A DNA stretch of 64,000 nucleotides. Origin: Alisma plantago-aquatica (Eukaryota; Streptophyta; Magnoliopsida; Alismatales; Alismataceae). Under the pieces are notes generated by a model. The model saw only the letters and a list, made by a program, of their open reading frames with translations. It had not been told where the DNA came from and ran no database searches. The translations under genes were made by a program, and so were the position numbers. Positions within the stretch are counted from its first letter, which is position 1, and every line of letters starts with the position of its first letter. This document shows, one piece after another, positions 47,745 through 57,232 of this stretch. The DNA is taken from the NCBI GenBank assembly GCA_963693085.1, contig OY856411.1:115684767-115748766 (forward strand), written 5' to 3'.

Positions 47745-50034
47745 TGGTGTGTCTGAGCCAGAGGTGTACACACTAGCCAACTAAGGGTGGCTAGATGCAC
47801 TCTATGAGATTTGAACACATGGGAGGGATTTACTTTCAAAATTTGTATTTTCCCTATCCAAGTCGATCAAAAAAACTAAACAGGTCACCCGCAAGTGTAT
47901 GGGGTATTGTTGTAGTATAGGTGATTGGAAAGAAAAGGGGTCGGTCCACAGGTATTGAGGGTGCACTAGGACTAGGGTAGTGTTTTCTATGTTCCTAGTG
48001 TGGATATTCGGGTTTGAGGGTTTTAAAAAGTTTGGTTGTTAATTAATCTAGGTAAACAATCAAGAAAGGCGGAATGTAACCTAAGTTATCTTGAAAAAGC
48101 AAATTTAGCAAACTAGGTCAACAAGCTAACTAAGAAAGGGAAAGAGTAATCTACATTAATCTTTTAAGGTAAGAGGGAATTAATAGCTAATCTAAACACT
48201 AGCAAGAGCAAGAACCTACGTTAACACTTAAGAGTAAAACTAAGCAATTAACAAGATTGAGCAAAAACAACTAAACTAGACTAGCATGAACAAGCAAGCA
48301 AAGCAAGATGGCTTTTAGCAAGATGATTAGGGTAGGTGGGCCATTTGGGGGATGTAACTTTGATATTAGTTGGGGGATATTATTAGACAAGCATGGTTCC
48401 CATTTTACATCTAGATTATCAAATCAAGTAATAGGACCAATGCTATTAGAATGTACCCTATACTACTAGAAGAAGACTAGGGTTAGGTCTAATTCTAATA
48501 GGATCATCCAAATCTAGGTTTCTAGGATAATTGATAATGATTAATTGAGGGTTGAGGGTAGATATGGATGTAGAGATGAGGATATTTGACCTCATGCCAC
48601 TAGCCATTCTAGACTTTAGAAATCCCTAGGCAATTACATCAATTTCAATTATACTAGCAACTTAGGTCTCATACCAAGTAGTAGAAGAGGAGATATGAAT
48701 TTTGAACAAAGGGGATTAGCTAGGGATCTTCTATTGGGACCTAGGAATCACTCCTAAGATTGCCACATGTATCCCAATTGTCCTAGAAACATGGTATCAT
48801 CAAGCATTCTCAAACAAGAAATTAATGACAAAAAGCACAAATCACAAGTATGGTAATGGGATAACAAACACAAGCATGGATCAATCATCATAGATAAAAA
48901 TGAGTTCATTACAAGCCAAAAATTCCCCAGCATGGTATCAAAGTCACATTTTAAACCCAAACATCCCACCACTAGGGGTTTAGCTACACATAGTTAAAGA
49001 AACAGTAAAAGAGATTGGGTAGAAGAGGAAGATACGCCATGGAGCTCAGGGAAGTGGCCTTCTTCTTCACCTCCTTGCTGTTGTAGATGACCTCCCTCCT
49101 CCATGGATTCAGGTGAGCATGAAGATATGGGGGGTTATGGTGGAAAACCTAGAAATATAATTCTCCAAGGTGGAAAGGAGGTGGAAATGGTGGATGGAAA
49201 GCACAAATGCAAAGGAAATGCACTAGATGCCCAAGGAGGAGTAATGGAAGCTTGCAGCAGCTGTGGGGTGCTTTAGGTTAGCTTATTCCATGTTGTGTCC
49301 TCCACCTATGTGTACATAGGTGGTGGTGGAAGAACTAGGGCAAGTAGGGGTATTGTGGGAAAAACATTGTGAAAAGTGTTAGGTTTTAGGAGGCACCATG
49401 GCCATGCTGGCAGAACAGTCGTGGTGGATAGAGGTGAGAACATCCGTGGTAGTGGAGAACAATCGTTCTAGTGAAGTGTGAAATCACATGTTAGATGGGT
49501 AATATGAAGGCTGGTAGCACGGTCGTGGTGGAGGAGTTTTGAGGAGTCTGTTCCCTAGAGCATGCATGTCCTGTCCTTCATCTAGCATGGTCGTGTTGGG
49601 TAGCACGGCCATGGTGGGTTCTTTGTGGCACGGTCGTGCTGGGAAACACGGTCATGGTGGCTGAGTTGCAGAGTTGTTAATCAACATGTAACTTTTGTGT
49701 AATTTCCAGCACGACTGTTCCTTGGCACCACGACCGTTTTGGGGTCTTCAAGGGATAAAATAGCCTCAAACTTCATTATCAAACGACTTCTTTTATTGGA
49801 GTCAAATTTTGACCATTAAGGTAGGTTGAGGGAGCTTTTGGGGTCTTCTTTGGGCCCCTCCTTCTCTTTCTTCCATCCAAAGAATGGTCCAAGTACCTAA
49901 AAATAATGCAAAGAACGTTCATAAGCACATTTGGCAGTGATAACCATATTGGGGAAATTAACTTGCAATCTACTATGTCTAGATGTGATAAAAGCACAAA
50001 AAGGCACAAGATGGAGAACTAAAATAGGGCTACA
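47745..50034 (-). mobile_element. Athila/Tat-type 5' LTR, about 2.3 kb
   Basis: On the minus strand the LTR would start TGTAGCCCTATTTTAG at 50034 and end CTCAGACACACCA at 47745, just before the primer site. Near its 3' end it has the block GGTCACCCGCAAGTGTATGG (47883), whose CCGCAAGTGTA core is seen in this position in many Athila/Tat LTRs. The partner LTR is not recognised in the window. Small frames inside are not genes. Confidence 0.7.
49400..49740. repeat. CACGGTCGTG word array in the Athila-type LTR
   Basis: About ten degenerate copies of GCACGGTCGTGGTGG occur, including AGCACGGTCGTGGTGG, GCACGGTCGTGCTGGG, ACACGGTCATGGTGG and, on the other strand, CACCACGACCGTTTTGG. They are irregularly spaced at about 20-60 bp. 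The core CACGGTCGTG is nearly palindromic. Confidence 0.6.
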
Positions 50035-50580
50035 TCAGTACCACACATCTAGGAGGACTCCTATACAACGAAGACTACAAGGCTACATATGTGACTGAGC
50101 TAAAGTAGGTTGTGAGAAGGAAAGCAACAAAGTGTGTGGTCCTTCTTATAAGGAATATGAAGCACTGGGAACTAATCTTCGTCGATTTATATGAGTGAAA
50201 GATGACATTGTTCAACTACTACACAATCGGGCTAGATATTACTACCCTCATATATAAAAAAAGGAATCCAGGGATATACTAAAAGTGTTGTTGCATCTGC
50301 AAAGAGTGATACAATCATCAGATGATAGATTTAAGAGAATATGGAAATGATTCTCAATCTACAAGAAGGTCCCTGTAGAAGAGGTTGGTACAAGGGATTG
50401 CGCCTTCATCATATTAAGAATGATGTAAGCCATCAACAAGGGCATCCCACTGGAAGACTTATGCACGAAAGATCTGTATGGTATGCATCTTATGCATGTG
50501 ATGGAGGTCATCTATGACCACCACTTCTTCAGTGTCTCAGTGATGCCTCCAGACTTATGACTGTAGAGACTTCATGAATA
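50035..50580 (+). pseudogene. Ulp1-type (C48) cysteine protease, C-terminal remnant
   Basis: A broken plus-strand frame shows NMKHWELIFVDLYE near 50160-50195 and KVPVEEVGTRDCAFIILRMM near 50370-50430. These match the His-Trp region and the region around the catalytic Cys of SUMO-type C48 proteases, where the usual patterns are HWxLxVxD and P-Q-Q-x-x-x-D-C-G. The final Gly is Ala here and the Gln is not conserved. There are stops and at least one frameshift between the two blocks. Such domains are carried by several plant transposons, including Mutator-like elements, as well as by host genes. The remnant starts right at the Athila LTR boundary. Confidence 0.6.
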
Positions 50581-50640
50581 GATCCCTCTACCTAAGAAGG
50601 TAACCTAGAGGGAATAAATCAAGACCCTGTGGATTGACCT

Positions 50641-51469
50641 GACATAACCAACCAGAGCAGCGACATGGAAACAAGGCTAGAAGAGCGACACTGGAGTAGA
50701 TGCAGAAAGCATGCTAGAAATAGAACCTGAACAACCTCCAGTGGTAAAAGATAAAAATGAACAAACTGTAGCAGGGCAACCAGAGGAAGGAAAAGTAGAA
50801 GAAGATGATCCTCCTGAAGAGAAACTAGACGGGCCGACTGGAGAGATAACACCTACCTTCAAGGACTTCGATAGGTGGAGTTGCATAAGCCTATCCACAT
50901 AATCCCTAACCATGATAATGAAATCCTTGAAAGCAGATGACAAGCTGGCAGAAGATATATTCAAATAGGATGGGATCTATGTTACAAAGGATGACCTCCA
51001 CGATGCACTGAAAATAGGAGGGTACCTATCAATTAGCACGATGTCAGCCTACCAAGCTCTGATTAGTAAAAACATGCCAAACGCACATATGGAATACTTC
51101 TTGTTGGTAGATGATATTATGAAAGACAAAGTATCAAGTGAAAAAGAATGCCTGCAACAATGTTTATCGATGTCCTTCCCGGACTACATCTTTTTGCCTA
51201 TTCTTCATGACAATCATTGGACTTTTCCAGTAGTCAATGTCATCAAAAGGACTGAAGTGGTATACAATAGCTCAGACACAACATTCACACTAAACAAAAA
51301 GACAAACATGACTACTGCAAAGACACCAACCAAGGAAAAGGATACCACATGCACTGAAGCGATTATTGAAATGTTGAAATCCACGATAAAGGGTACAAGC
51401 ACACAACGAACAAAGACTTCAAGAAGACACAGTTCTTCCATAGGAGCCCTCAACAGGTGCCTTTGTTAA
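50641..51469 (+). pseudogene. Ulp1-type (C48) cysteine protease, N-terminal half, degenerate
   Basis: One frame from 50711 to 51469 has stops only at 50900 and near 50966. It opens with an acidic, Glu/Pro-rich linker (QPEEGKVEEDDPPEEKLDG). It then gives the start of a C48 fold: DDLHDALKIGGYLSISTMSA corresponds to the L-x-x-G-x-W-L-x-D-x-x-I-x segment. Then comes YIFLPILHDNHWTFPVVNVI with the catalytic His-Trp. The following Asp position reads YNSS instead of YDS, so the catalytic Asp is lost. After that the frame becomes Lys/Thr-rich and the Cys half is absent. It overlaps in content with 50035-50580, so these are two copies, not one split gene. Confidence 0.6.
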
Positions 51470-51688
51470 ATGACTGCAACTTCTTTTTTTTAACCTGGAT
51501 GATGGCCCTAGCCAACCAGGATACAAAAGTGGAGGGGTTGCAATACAAACAATATCATCTTCTGTGAGGGGTGTATGCAAGCATGCTCCTTGAGTCCAAG
51601 TGGGCCTCCAACACCGACAAACTAGAATCATGAAAGCATGTTTATACATCTCACTCAAATTTTGACACACTGGGTTAAGGAGAAGGAT

Positions 51689-51704
51689 AAGTTTGGGGGA
51701 GGAC
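51689..51704 (+). other. polypurine-like tract (AAGTTTGGGGGAGGAC)
   Basis: This form occurs in the 3' non-coding part of many Athila/Tat elements and could be a polypurine tract. No LTR start follows closely, so the role is uncertain. Confidence 0.35.
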
Positions 51705-52680
51705 TCATAAATGGGCTAGAAAAATATAATTTACCATGCAATCTTTGCAAAAAAATTACTTGTACATATTTTAGCTCTAGCCAAACTTCTCTTGCTTTTA
51801 GCTTAAAAAAATCCTTCTATAAGCCACAGTTTTATGTAGCCACCTTAGAAATTGGTCTATTTTCTTGCTAATGCTTATCGTGAAATCATCTAGTAAAGAT
51901 AAAAATACGAGCAAGTAATGCATATAGAAGTAAAATGAGAAAAATAGTAATACATCTTTATCTCATTCTTGCAATAAGACATTGTGTGTGTAACAACTTA
52001 AGCTTATGAAACCATTGAGAACTAGAGAAATTCACAAAGCCATACTCCTGACCAACAAACCTAGCATGACATCTCCAAAAAGAAAATCCTCATCTCAAAT
52101 TGAGAAGGAAACATCTACCTTTTTTGAGTCTATCTATCCCCACTTTGGGACTAAAAGAGGCTTGGCCACCCAGAAGACTGCATAAATCCAGCTAACCCAA
52201 GCTAGAGAGGAATTATAAAGACAAAAAGAAAAGAAAAAATTACAATGAGAGTTGTGCCCAAAATATGCCAAAAGTTCCCACATGGATGTTGTATTACTAC
52301 ACTCCTAAATGTAGATATGTCATGCCCATAAGTGGAAGCTTGAAGAAAAACTTAACCACCTCAAATACTAAACAAAACTCACACAACCACCTATCTCTAC
52401 ATCAGAAGCCCTAAGGAAAACATTGTCCCTATGGTAGTTGTGGGTGAGGAAATTTAGGAGAGGATGAAAACGCTTATAGCCAAAGCATACCCAAACACAT
52501 TAGCATAGGGACAACAGAAAATTAAGAAAGAGTGTGAAAGCTACCCCTGAGGGAGATGTTGTGTTGGTATGGATGGAAACCTAACGTAGGAAGGGGTTAT
52601 ACTTTGAGAAGGAGAGACCTTATCTACCAAAGGAAATGGCAAGAAGTTAAGTTGTGCAACTCTGGTTGTAAAGGGGGAGG
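51705..52680. other. AT-rich DNA, nothing recognised
   Basis: Only short frames occur. A purine-rich GTAAAGGGGGAGG lies at 52668-52680, directly before the family A LTR end. It resembles a polypurine tract but sits on the wrong side of the LTR for the orientation shown by the primer site at 56637. Confidence 0.4.
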
Positions 52681-53760
52681 TGTGGAAACACATCCCATTA
52701 TCACACAGATAACGAGGTGTTACATGAAAACTTGCAGAAATCACCATAACCACATCTTATCGAAAACACGCGTTAATTAAAACCGATTGTGGAAAACTGA
52801 TAAACTAGGAAACATATTACATTCCAGTCCATGTCCTGTAAGAAAACAGGTTATATACATGCATACGAGCCTAATACATATCCATAGCCTAGAAAAGTAG
52901 TTGCTTTGTCAACACATGAGTCCAACACATGTTCATATACATAGAGGCTTGCATCTGGCCAACTACAGGATATACAAAACATCATCGATCGTACATCGTG
53001 AAACAACGTCAAATCACTGCCAAGGACTTGAGAGTACATGGATGACTCTAGACTACACAAAACATCCAAAATAGCAGCTCATCCATGGCTTGCCTTCTAC
53101 TGCTCGTTAGGTTGCTCAGTCGCAACTCCATGACCACCACCACATATAGCTCGGCCACCTAAAAAGGATTTAAACCAGAAAAGTGAGACAATTGAACATT
53201 GTCCCACCGGGAGGCATAACTCCCCGCCAAAACTACTAAACCTCAGATGAGCAGGTATATATATAAGGAACTAGATGATAAGAGATATAGCAAGAGCAAT
53301 TTATGAATTAAAGCTATCTATCTTACTGGATGTAATCAAGTAAAACATGAGTAACACGACAGGATAACCAAATTCTACTTGCCATAGAAGAATATATAAA
53401 TCACTATAAAACATAACAAAAGTAACTACACAAACAAGGCCTCAACCAATGTTTCGTGTTTGCCTTAAGCAGTAAGACTAAACGGTTGGATTACGTATTA
53501 TTATTATGCCCTGAGGAAGTGAACCATACCATTCAAATCCAACCATCGGCTGTGAAGCCCATAACCAGTGCCATACAAGGTCAATGGAAGAGCCGAAATC
53601 CACAAACTCACCCCTTATGGTCAGTACACGAGAAACAAAGCAGGACCACAGTCTCATGCTCAAGTGGTCTTAGCCACAGGGTCAGCTCCTCAGGATACCC
53701 TTTGCCTAACCTGCCTTGGTACAGGTCACGATGCTAGAAAATCGAGCCACGGGTCTAAAC
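52681..53760 (-). mobile_element. family A 3' LTR, incomplete
   Basis: Closely similar to the LTR piece at 56653-57232 and to 5466 to about 6560 of the solo LTR, all in the same orientation. Read on the minus strand it ends TTTCCACA at 52681. The 5' three quarters of the LTR is missing, because the match stops near 53760 at GAGCCACGGGTCT, where gag sequence of the opposite strand begins. Frames at 53456-53810 mix LTR and gag sequence. Confidence 0.75.
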
Positions 53761-54440
53761 ATCGTGAGTACTGGTCATTGGTGGACCATCGAGGAAGAGA
53801 AGCGACCTAGTGAAGTGATCTATTGGGAAGTGTTCCGGCGTGAGTTCGTCAGCAAATACTTTCCCAAGACGTATCTAGACGAGAAGATCAGTCAGTTTGA
53901 GAGCCTGTGACAAGGAGCGATGAGCATCACTAAGTATGAGGCCAAGTTCATGGACCTGTTGAGGTTTTGTCCTCACATGGTGACGACAAACGAGGAACAA
54001 ATCAGACGTTTCGAGAAGGGTTTGAGTGTAGAGCTGGCGAAACCGGTTTCTACGTTGGAAATCTGAGAGCGGTTTGCTATGTTTGTGGAATCTGTTCGGA
54101 GAATCGAATAATCTGTTAGGGAGAAGAGGGAGTCCATGGCTAAGAAGAGACCTGCTCAGTTTTAGGGTCAGAAGTTTGGTGGCTTTAAGAAGCACATGTT
54201 TTCAGCACCGACAGTAATGAGAAGTTTGGGTGGACCATCACAGTGGTCTCCTAGTAGGGGAAGAGGTTATGTTTCTTCACCATCTAAGGCACAAAGTTCG
54301 GCTTTCGTGGTAGTGACAGGTCCATCTAGACCACGAGTTGATGGTAGGACATGTTATGCCTGCGGTCAGATAGGGCATGTTAGGTCGAGTTGTCCCTTCA
54401 TAGATGATCAAGTGACACAACAACCGAGGCAAAAACCTTA
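53760..54440 (+). pseudogene. family A gag, C-terminal part (inverted segment)
   Basis: From about 53764 the frame gives the core of a gypsy gag: GHWWTIEEEKRPSEVIYWEV, then FPKTYLDEKISQFESL, then MSITKYEAKFMDLLRF and RRFEKGLSVELAKPV. It ends with a zinc knuckle CYACGQIGHVRSSC (54352-54393), the C-x2-C-x4-H-x4-C pattern that binds nucleic acid. Four in-frame stops (near 53908, 54064, 54109 and 54162) break it. The N-terminal part is missing here but is present on the opposite strand at 56156-56528. That is the evidence for an internal inversion. Confidence 0.85.
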
Positions 54441-54966
54441 GGGATCAGATCATTAGCAGCCTAGTAGTAGCAGAGGTCGAGGAGGCGGTCAAGCGTCTCA
54501 GGTTGGATCGTCTACTCAAGGAAGAAGAGGTTGTGGACAGCAAGCAACGACTCGATTCTATGCTATGAATCAGATGGAAGCGATAGTCAACCCACGAGTG
54601 TTGGCAGGTCAGATGGAGTTATTTCATTCTGATATGTCTTCTTCCTGCCTTATATCTGTTCTGATTGACCCAGGTGCTACACACTCTTTTATCGCTTATA
54701 GTATGCTTGAGAACTATCGTTTACCTGTTAGTTGTAAGAAGGATAGCTTGTTGTTAGAAACCCCTCTTGTTGGTTCCTTGTGGCTCCGAGAAGAGTGTCC
54801 GTCTAGTATCTTGTCTTTCTCGGGACACCACATTCAGGTGGACCTCATACCTCGTGCTATGTGTGGTTTTGATGTTATCCTTGGGATGGATACCTTGGAA
54901 AGGTATAGGGTCGTTTTAAAATGTAGTACCAAGCAGGCGGTGTTTGATGATGCTGGGGAGAAGTGA
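54441..54966 (+). pseudogene. family A retroviral-type aspartic protease (inverted segment)
   Basis: Continues the gag frame after a stop at 54439. The active-site motif VLIDPGATHSFIA lies at 54658-54696 with the catalytic Asp at 54667. The usual D-(S/T)-G-A reads D-P-G-A, a form known in plant chromovirus-like elements. A hydrophobic stretch GFDVILGMDTL near 54871 is the second conserved protease segment. The frame ends at 54964. It would process the Gag-Pol polyprotein in an active element. Confidence 0.8.
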
Positions 54967-56155
54967 ATCTTTTAAGGAGTTAGGAAGATTCTTCCGATGT
55001 GTCTGGTATTAGCTATGGTAGCGGATAGGCTGTTATGACAAGAAGGTGAGGTGTTCTTAGCTCATGTAGTGGATACCATTGTGGCTACCAAGGCAAAAGG
55101 TCCTAGTCTTGAGGAAGTGTCAGTTGTCCGGGAGTTTGTAGATGTGTTTCCCGAGGAGTTTCCTGGTGTTCCCCCACCCCGAGAGATTGATTTCGAGATC
55201 AATATGGTTCCAGGAACGCAACCAATAGTGCAGAAACCGTACCGGATGGCTCCAGTAGAGATGGCAGAGTTAAAGAAACAGTTGCAAGATTTGTTAGAAA
55301 AAGGTTTCATCCGGCCAAGCACGTCACCTTGGGGTGCTCCCGTGTTGTTTCTTAGGAAGAAGGATGGTTCGATGCGGTTGTGTATAGACTACCAGTAATT
55401 GAACAAAGTCACTATCAAGAACAAGTACACGTTGCCGAGGATAGATGACTTGTTTGATCTGTTGCGTGGCACTACAGTGTTTTTGAAGATCGATCTACGG
55501 TCCTTTATCATCAGTTGAGGATCAAGGAGGATGACATACCAAAGTCGGCCTTTCAAATAAGGTATGGTCATTTCGAGTTTGTGGCCATGCCATTCGGGCT
55601 AACCAATGCACCTGCTGCTTTCATGGATCTGATGAACAGAGTGTTCCGTCCATTCTTAGATCAGTTTTTTGTAGTCTTTATAGATGGCATCCTAATCTAT
55701 AGTCGGGACAAGCTAGAACACAAGCAACATCTTCGACAAGCGTTGACTCTTCTTCGCGAACATCATTTGTATGCCAAGTTCAATAAGTGTGAGTTCTGGT
55801 TGGAGGAAGTGACTTTCTTAGGTCATGTGATATCCGTTGAAGGAGTCAAAGTAGATCCGAAGAAGGTGGAATCCATTGGAGAATGGGAACAACCAAAGAC
55901 GCAGACAGAAGTTTGCAATTTTCTAGGTCTAGCAGGATACTATCGGATGTTCATCAAGGATTTCAGCGTGATTGCTTTGCCAATGACGAAGTTGACTAGG
56001 AAGGATGTACATTTTGTTTGTGACGATCGATGTCAGCAAGCTTTCCAAAGTTTGAAGGAGAAGTTGACCAGTGCTCCAGTGCTGATCCTGCCAGAGCCTA
56101 GGTAAGGCTATGTGGTTTTCTGTGATGCTTCCAAGAAGGGCCTAGGCTACTTTGT
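54967..56155 (+). pseudogene. family A reverse transcriptase and RNase H start (inverted segment)
   Basis: After three stops just beyond the protease, the frame resumes with the linker [19 protein letters not shown] (55120) and RT begins with [18 protein letters not shown] stop follows CIDYQ at 55396. The next block ([15 protein letters not shown]) runs into a frameshift near 55500. A long clean frame (55515-56105) then carries [17 protein letters not shown] and the catalytic box, which reads F-I-D-G (55677-55688): the second metal-binding Asp is Gly, so RT would be inactive. RNase H begins YVVFCDASKKGLG and is cut near 56150, where the opposite-strand gag begins. The rest of RNase H and integrase are absent. 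Confidence 0.85.
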
Positions 56156-56528
56156 CTGCTTTAGGGATGTCGAGGATCCGGAAAGCCTTTTCAAGACTTG
56201 TCAGCCACAGATCCACATCCGTTGGATCCGCCGTTCCAGCATAATCCGAAGCCCCGACTCAGCGAAGCCACTCGAAGGTCTTCCCAATACCCGATGTTTC
56301 ACCATGGGGAGCTTGTGCTCTCAGAGGAGGCACTGGCAATCGGTCAACCATGAGATTCATCGTAGCAATCATCTACCCCAAAATTTGTTGGTAAGTAGGA
56401 TGCTAAAGGATGGCTGGGTTAGGTTGGGGGACCTCAGGCACCCGATCTCTATGTGCCTTCTCAAAATCTCCATCAACTGATGCAACATTACTATTTTCAG
56501 CAGGGTGTTCTTCATGGTTACCAGACAT
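56156..56528 (-). pseudogene. family A gag, N-terminal part
   Basis: On the minus strand one frame of 124 codons starts MSGNHEEHPAENSNVASVDG at 56528. It contains DRLPVPPLRAQAPHG and DPTDVDLWLTSLEKAFRILD, the start of a gypsy gag domain (the F-x-G-x-x-D-P-x-x-x-x-x-W-L pattern). Three stops interrupt it. It starts about 110 bp after the primer site on the same strand. At about 56156 it breaks off just where the capsid core should continue. That continuation is found on the plus strand from about 53764. Confidence 0.85.
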
Positions 56529-56636
56529 CTTGGCTTTCTTCTACTGAGGGCAGAAGATGATCATGAGGAAATCTAGAAAACACATAAGAACAAACAAAAC
56601 CTAGTCCTAGATCCTTGTAGACTTAGAGAACCTAAA

Positions 56637-56648
56637 GATTTGATACCA
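56637..56648 (-). other. family A primer-binding site
   Basis: The minus strand reads TGGTATCAAATC, four bases after the LTR end, matching the first eight bases of the initiator-methionine site TGGTATCAGAGC. It fixes the true orientation of family A. Confidence 0.75.
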
Positions 56649-56652
56649 AACG

Positions 56653-57232
56653 TGTGGTAACACATCCCATTATCACACAAATAATGAGGTGTTATGCAAA
56701 AACATGCGGAAATCACCATAACCATAGTTTATCAAAAACACGGGTTAATTAAAACCGATTGTGGAAAACTGATAAAATAGGAAACATTTTAAATTCCAAT
56801 CCATGTCCTGCAAGAAAACATGTTATATACAAGCATACAAGCCTAATACATATCCATAGCCTAGAAAAGTAGTTGCTTTGTCAACACATGAGTCCAACAC
56901 CTGTTCATATACATAGAGGCCTGCATCTGGCCAACTACAGGATATACAAAACATCATCGATTGTACATCGTGAAACAACATCAAATCACTGCCAAGGACT
57001 TGAGAGTACATGGATGACTCTAGACTACACAAAACATCCAAAATAGCAGTTCATCCATGGCTTGCCTTCTACTTCTCGTCAGGTTGCTCAGTCGCAACTC
57101 CACGACCACCACCACGTCTAGCTCGGCCACCTAAAAAGGATGTAAACCAGCAGAGTGAGACAATTGAACATTGTCCCAGCGGGAGGCATAACTCCCCGCC
57201 AAAACTACTAAACCTCAGATGAGCAAGTATAT
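56653..57232 (-). mobile_element. family A 5' LTR (3' part), interrupted by the family D element
   Basis: Matches 52681-53260 almost base for base and ends TTACCACA on the minus strand before the primer site. It is interrupted at 57232 by insertion of the gag-only element, and the remainder would lie beyond the right edge of the window. The 70-codon plus-strand frame (57010-57222) is not a gene. Confidence 0.8.

Noticed and set aside
52668..52680. GTAAAGGGGGAGG as a polypurine tract for a plus-strand element starting at 52681
   Set aside because: The primer site and gag start at 56637 and 56528 show the LTR runs on the minus strand, so this tract lies outside the element. The resemblance is probably chance.
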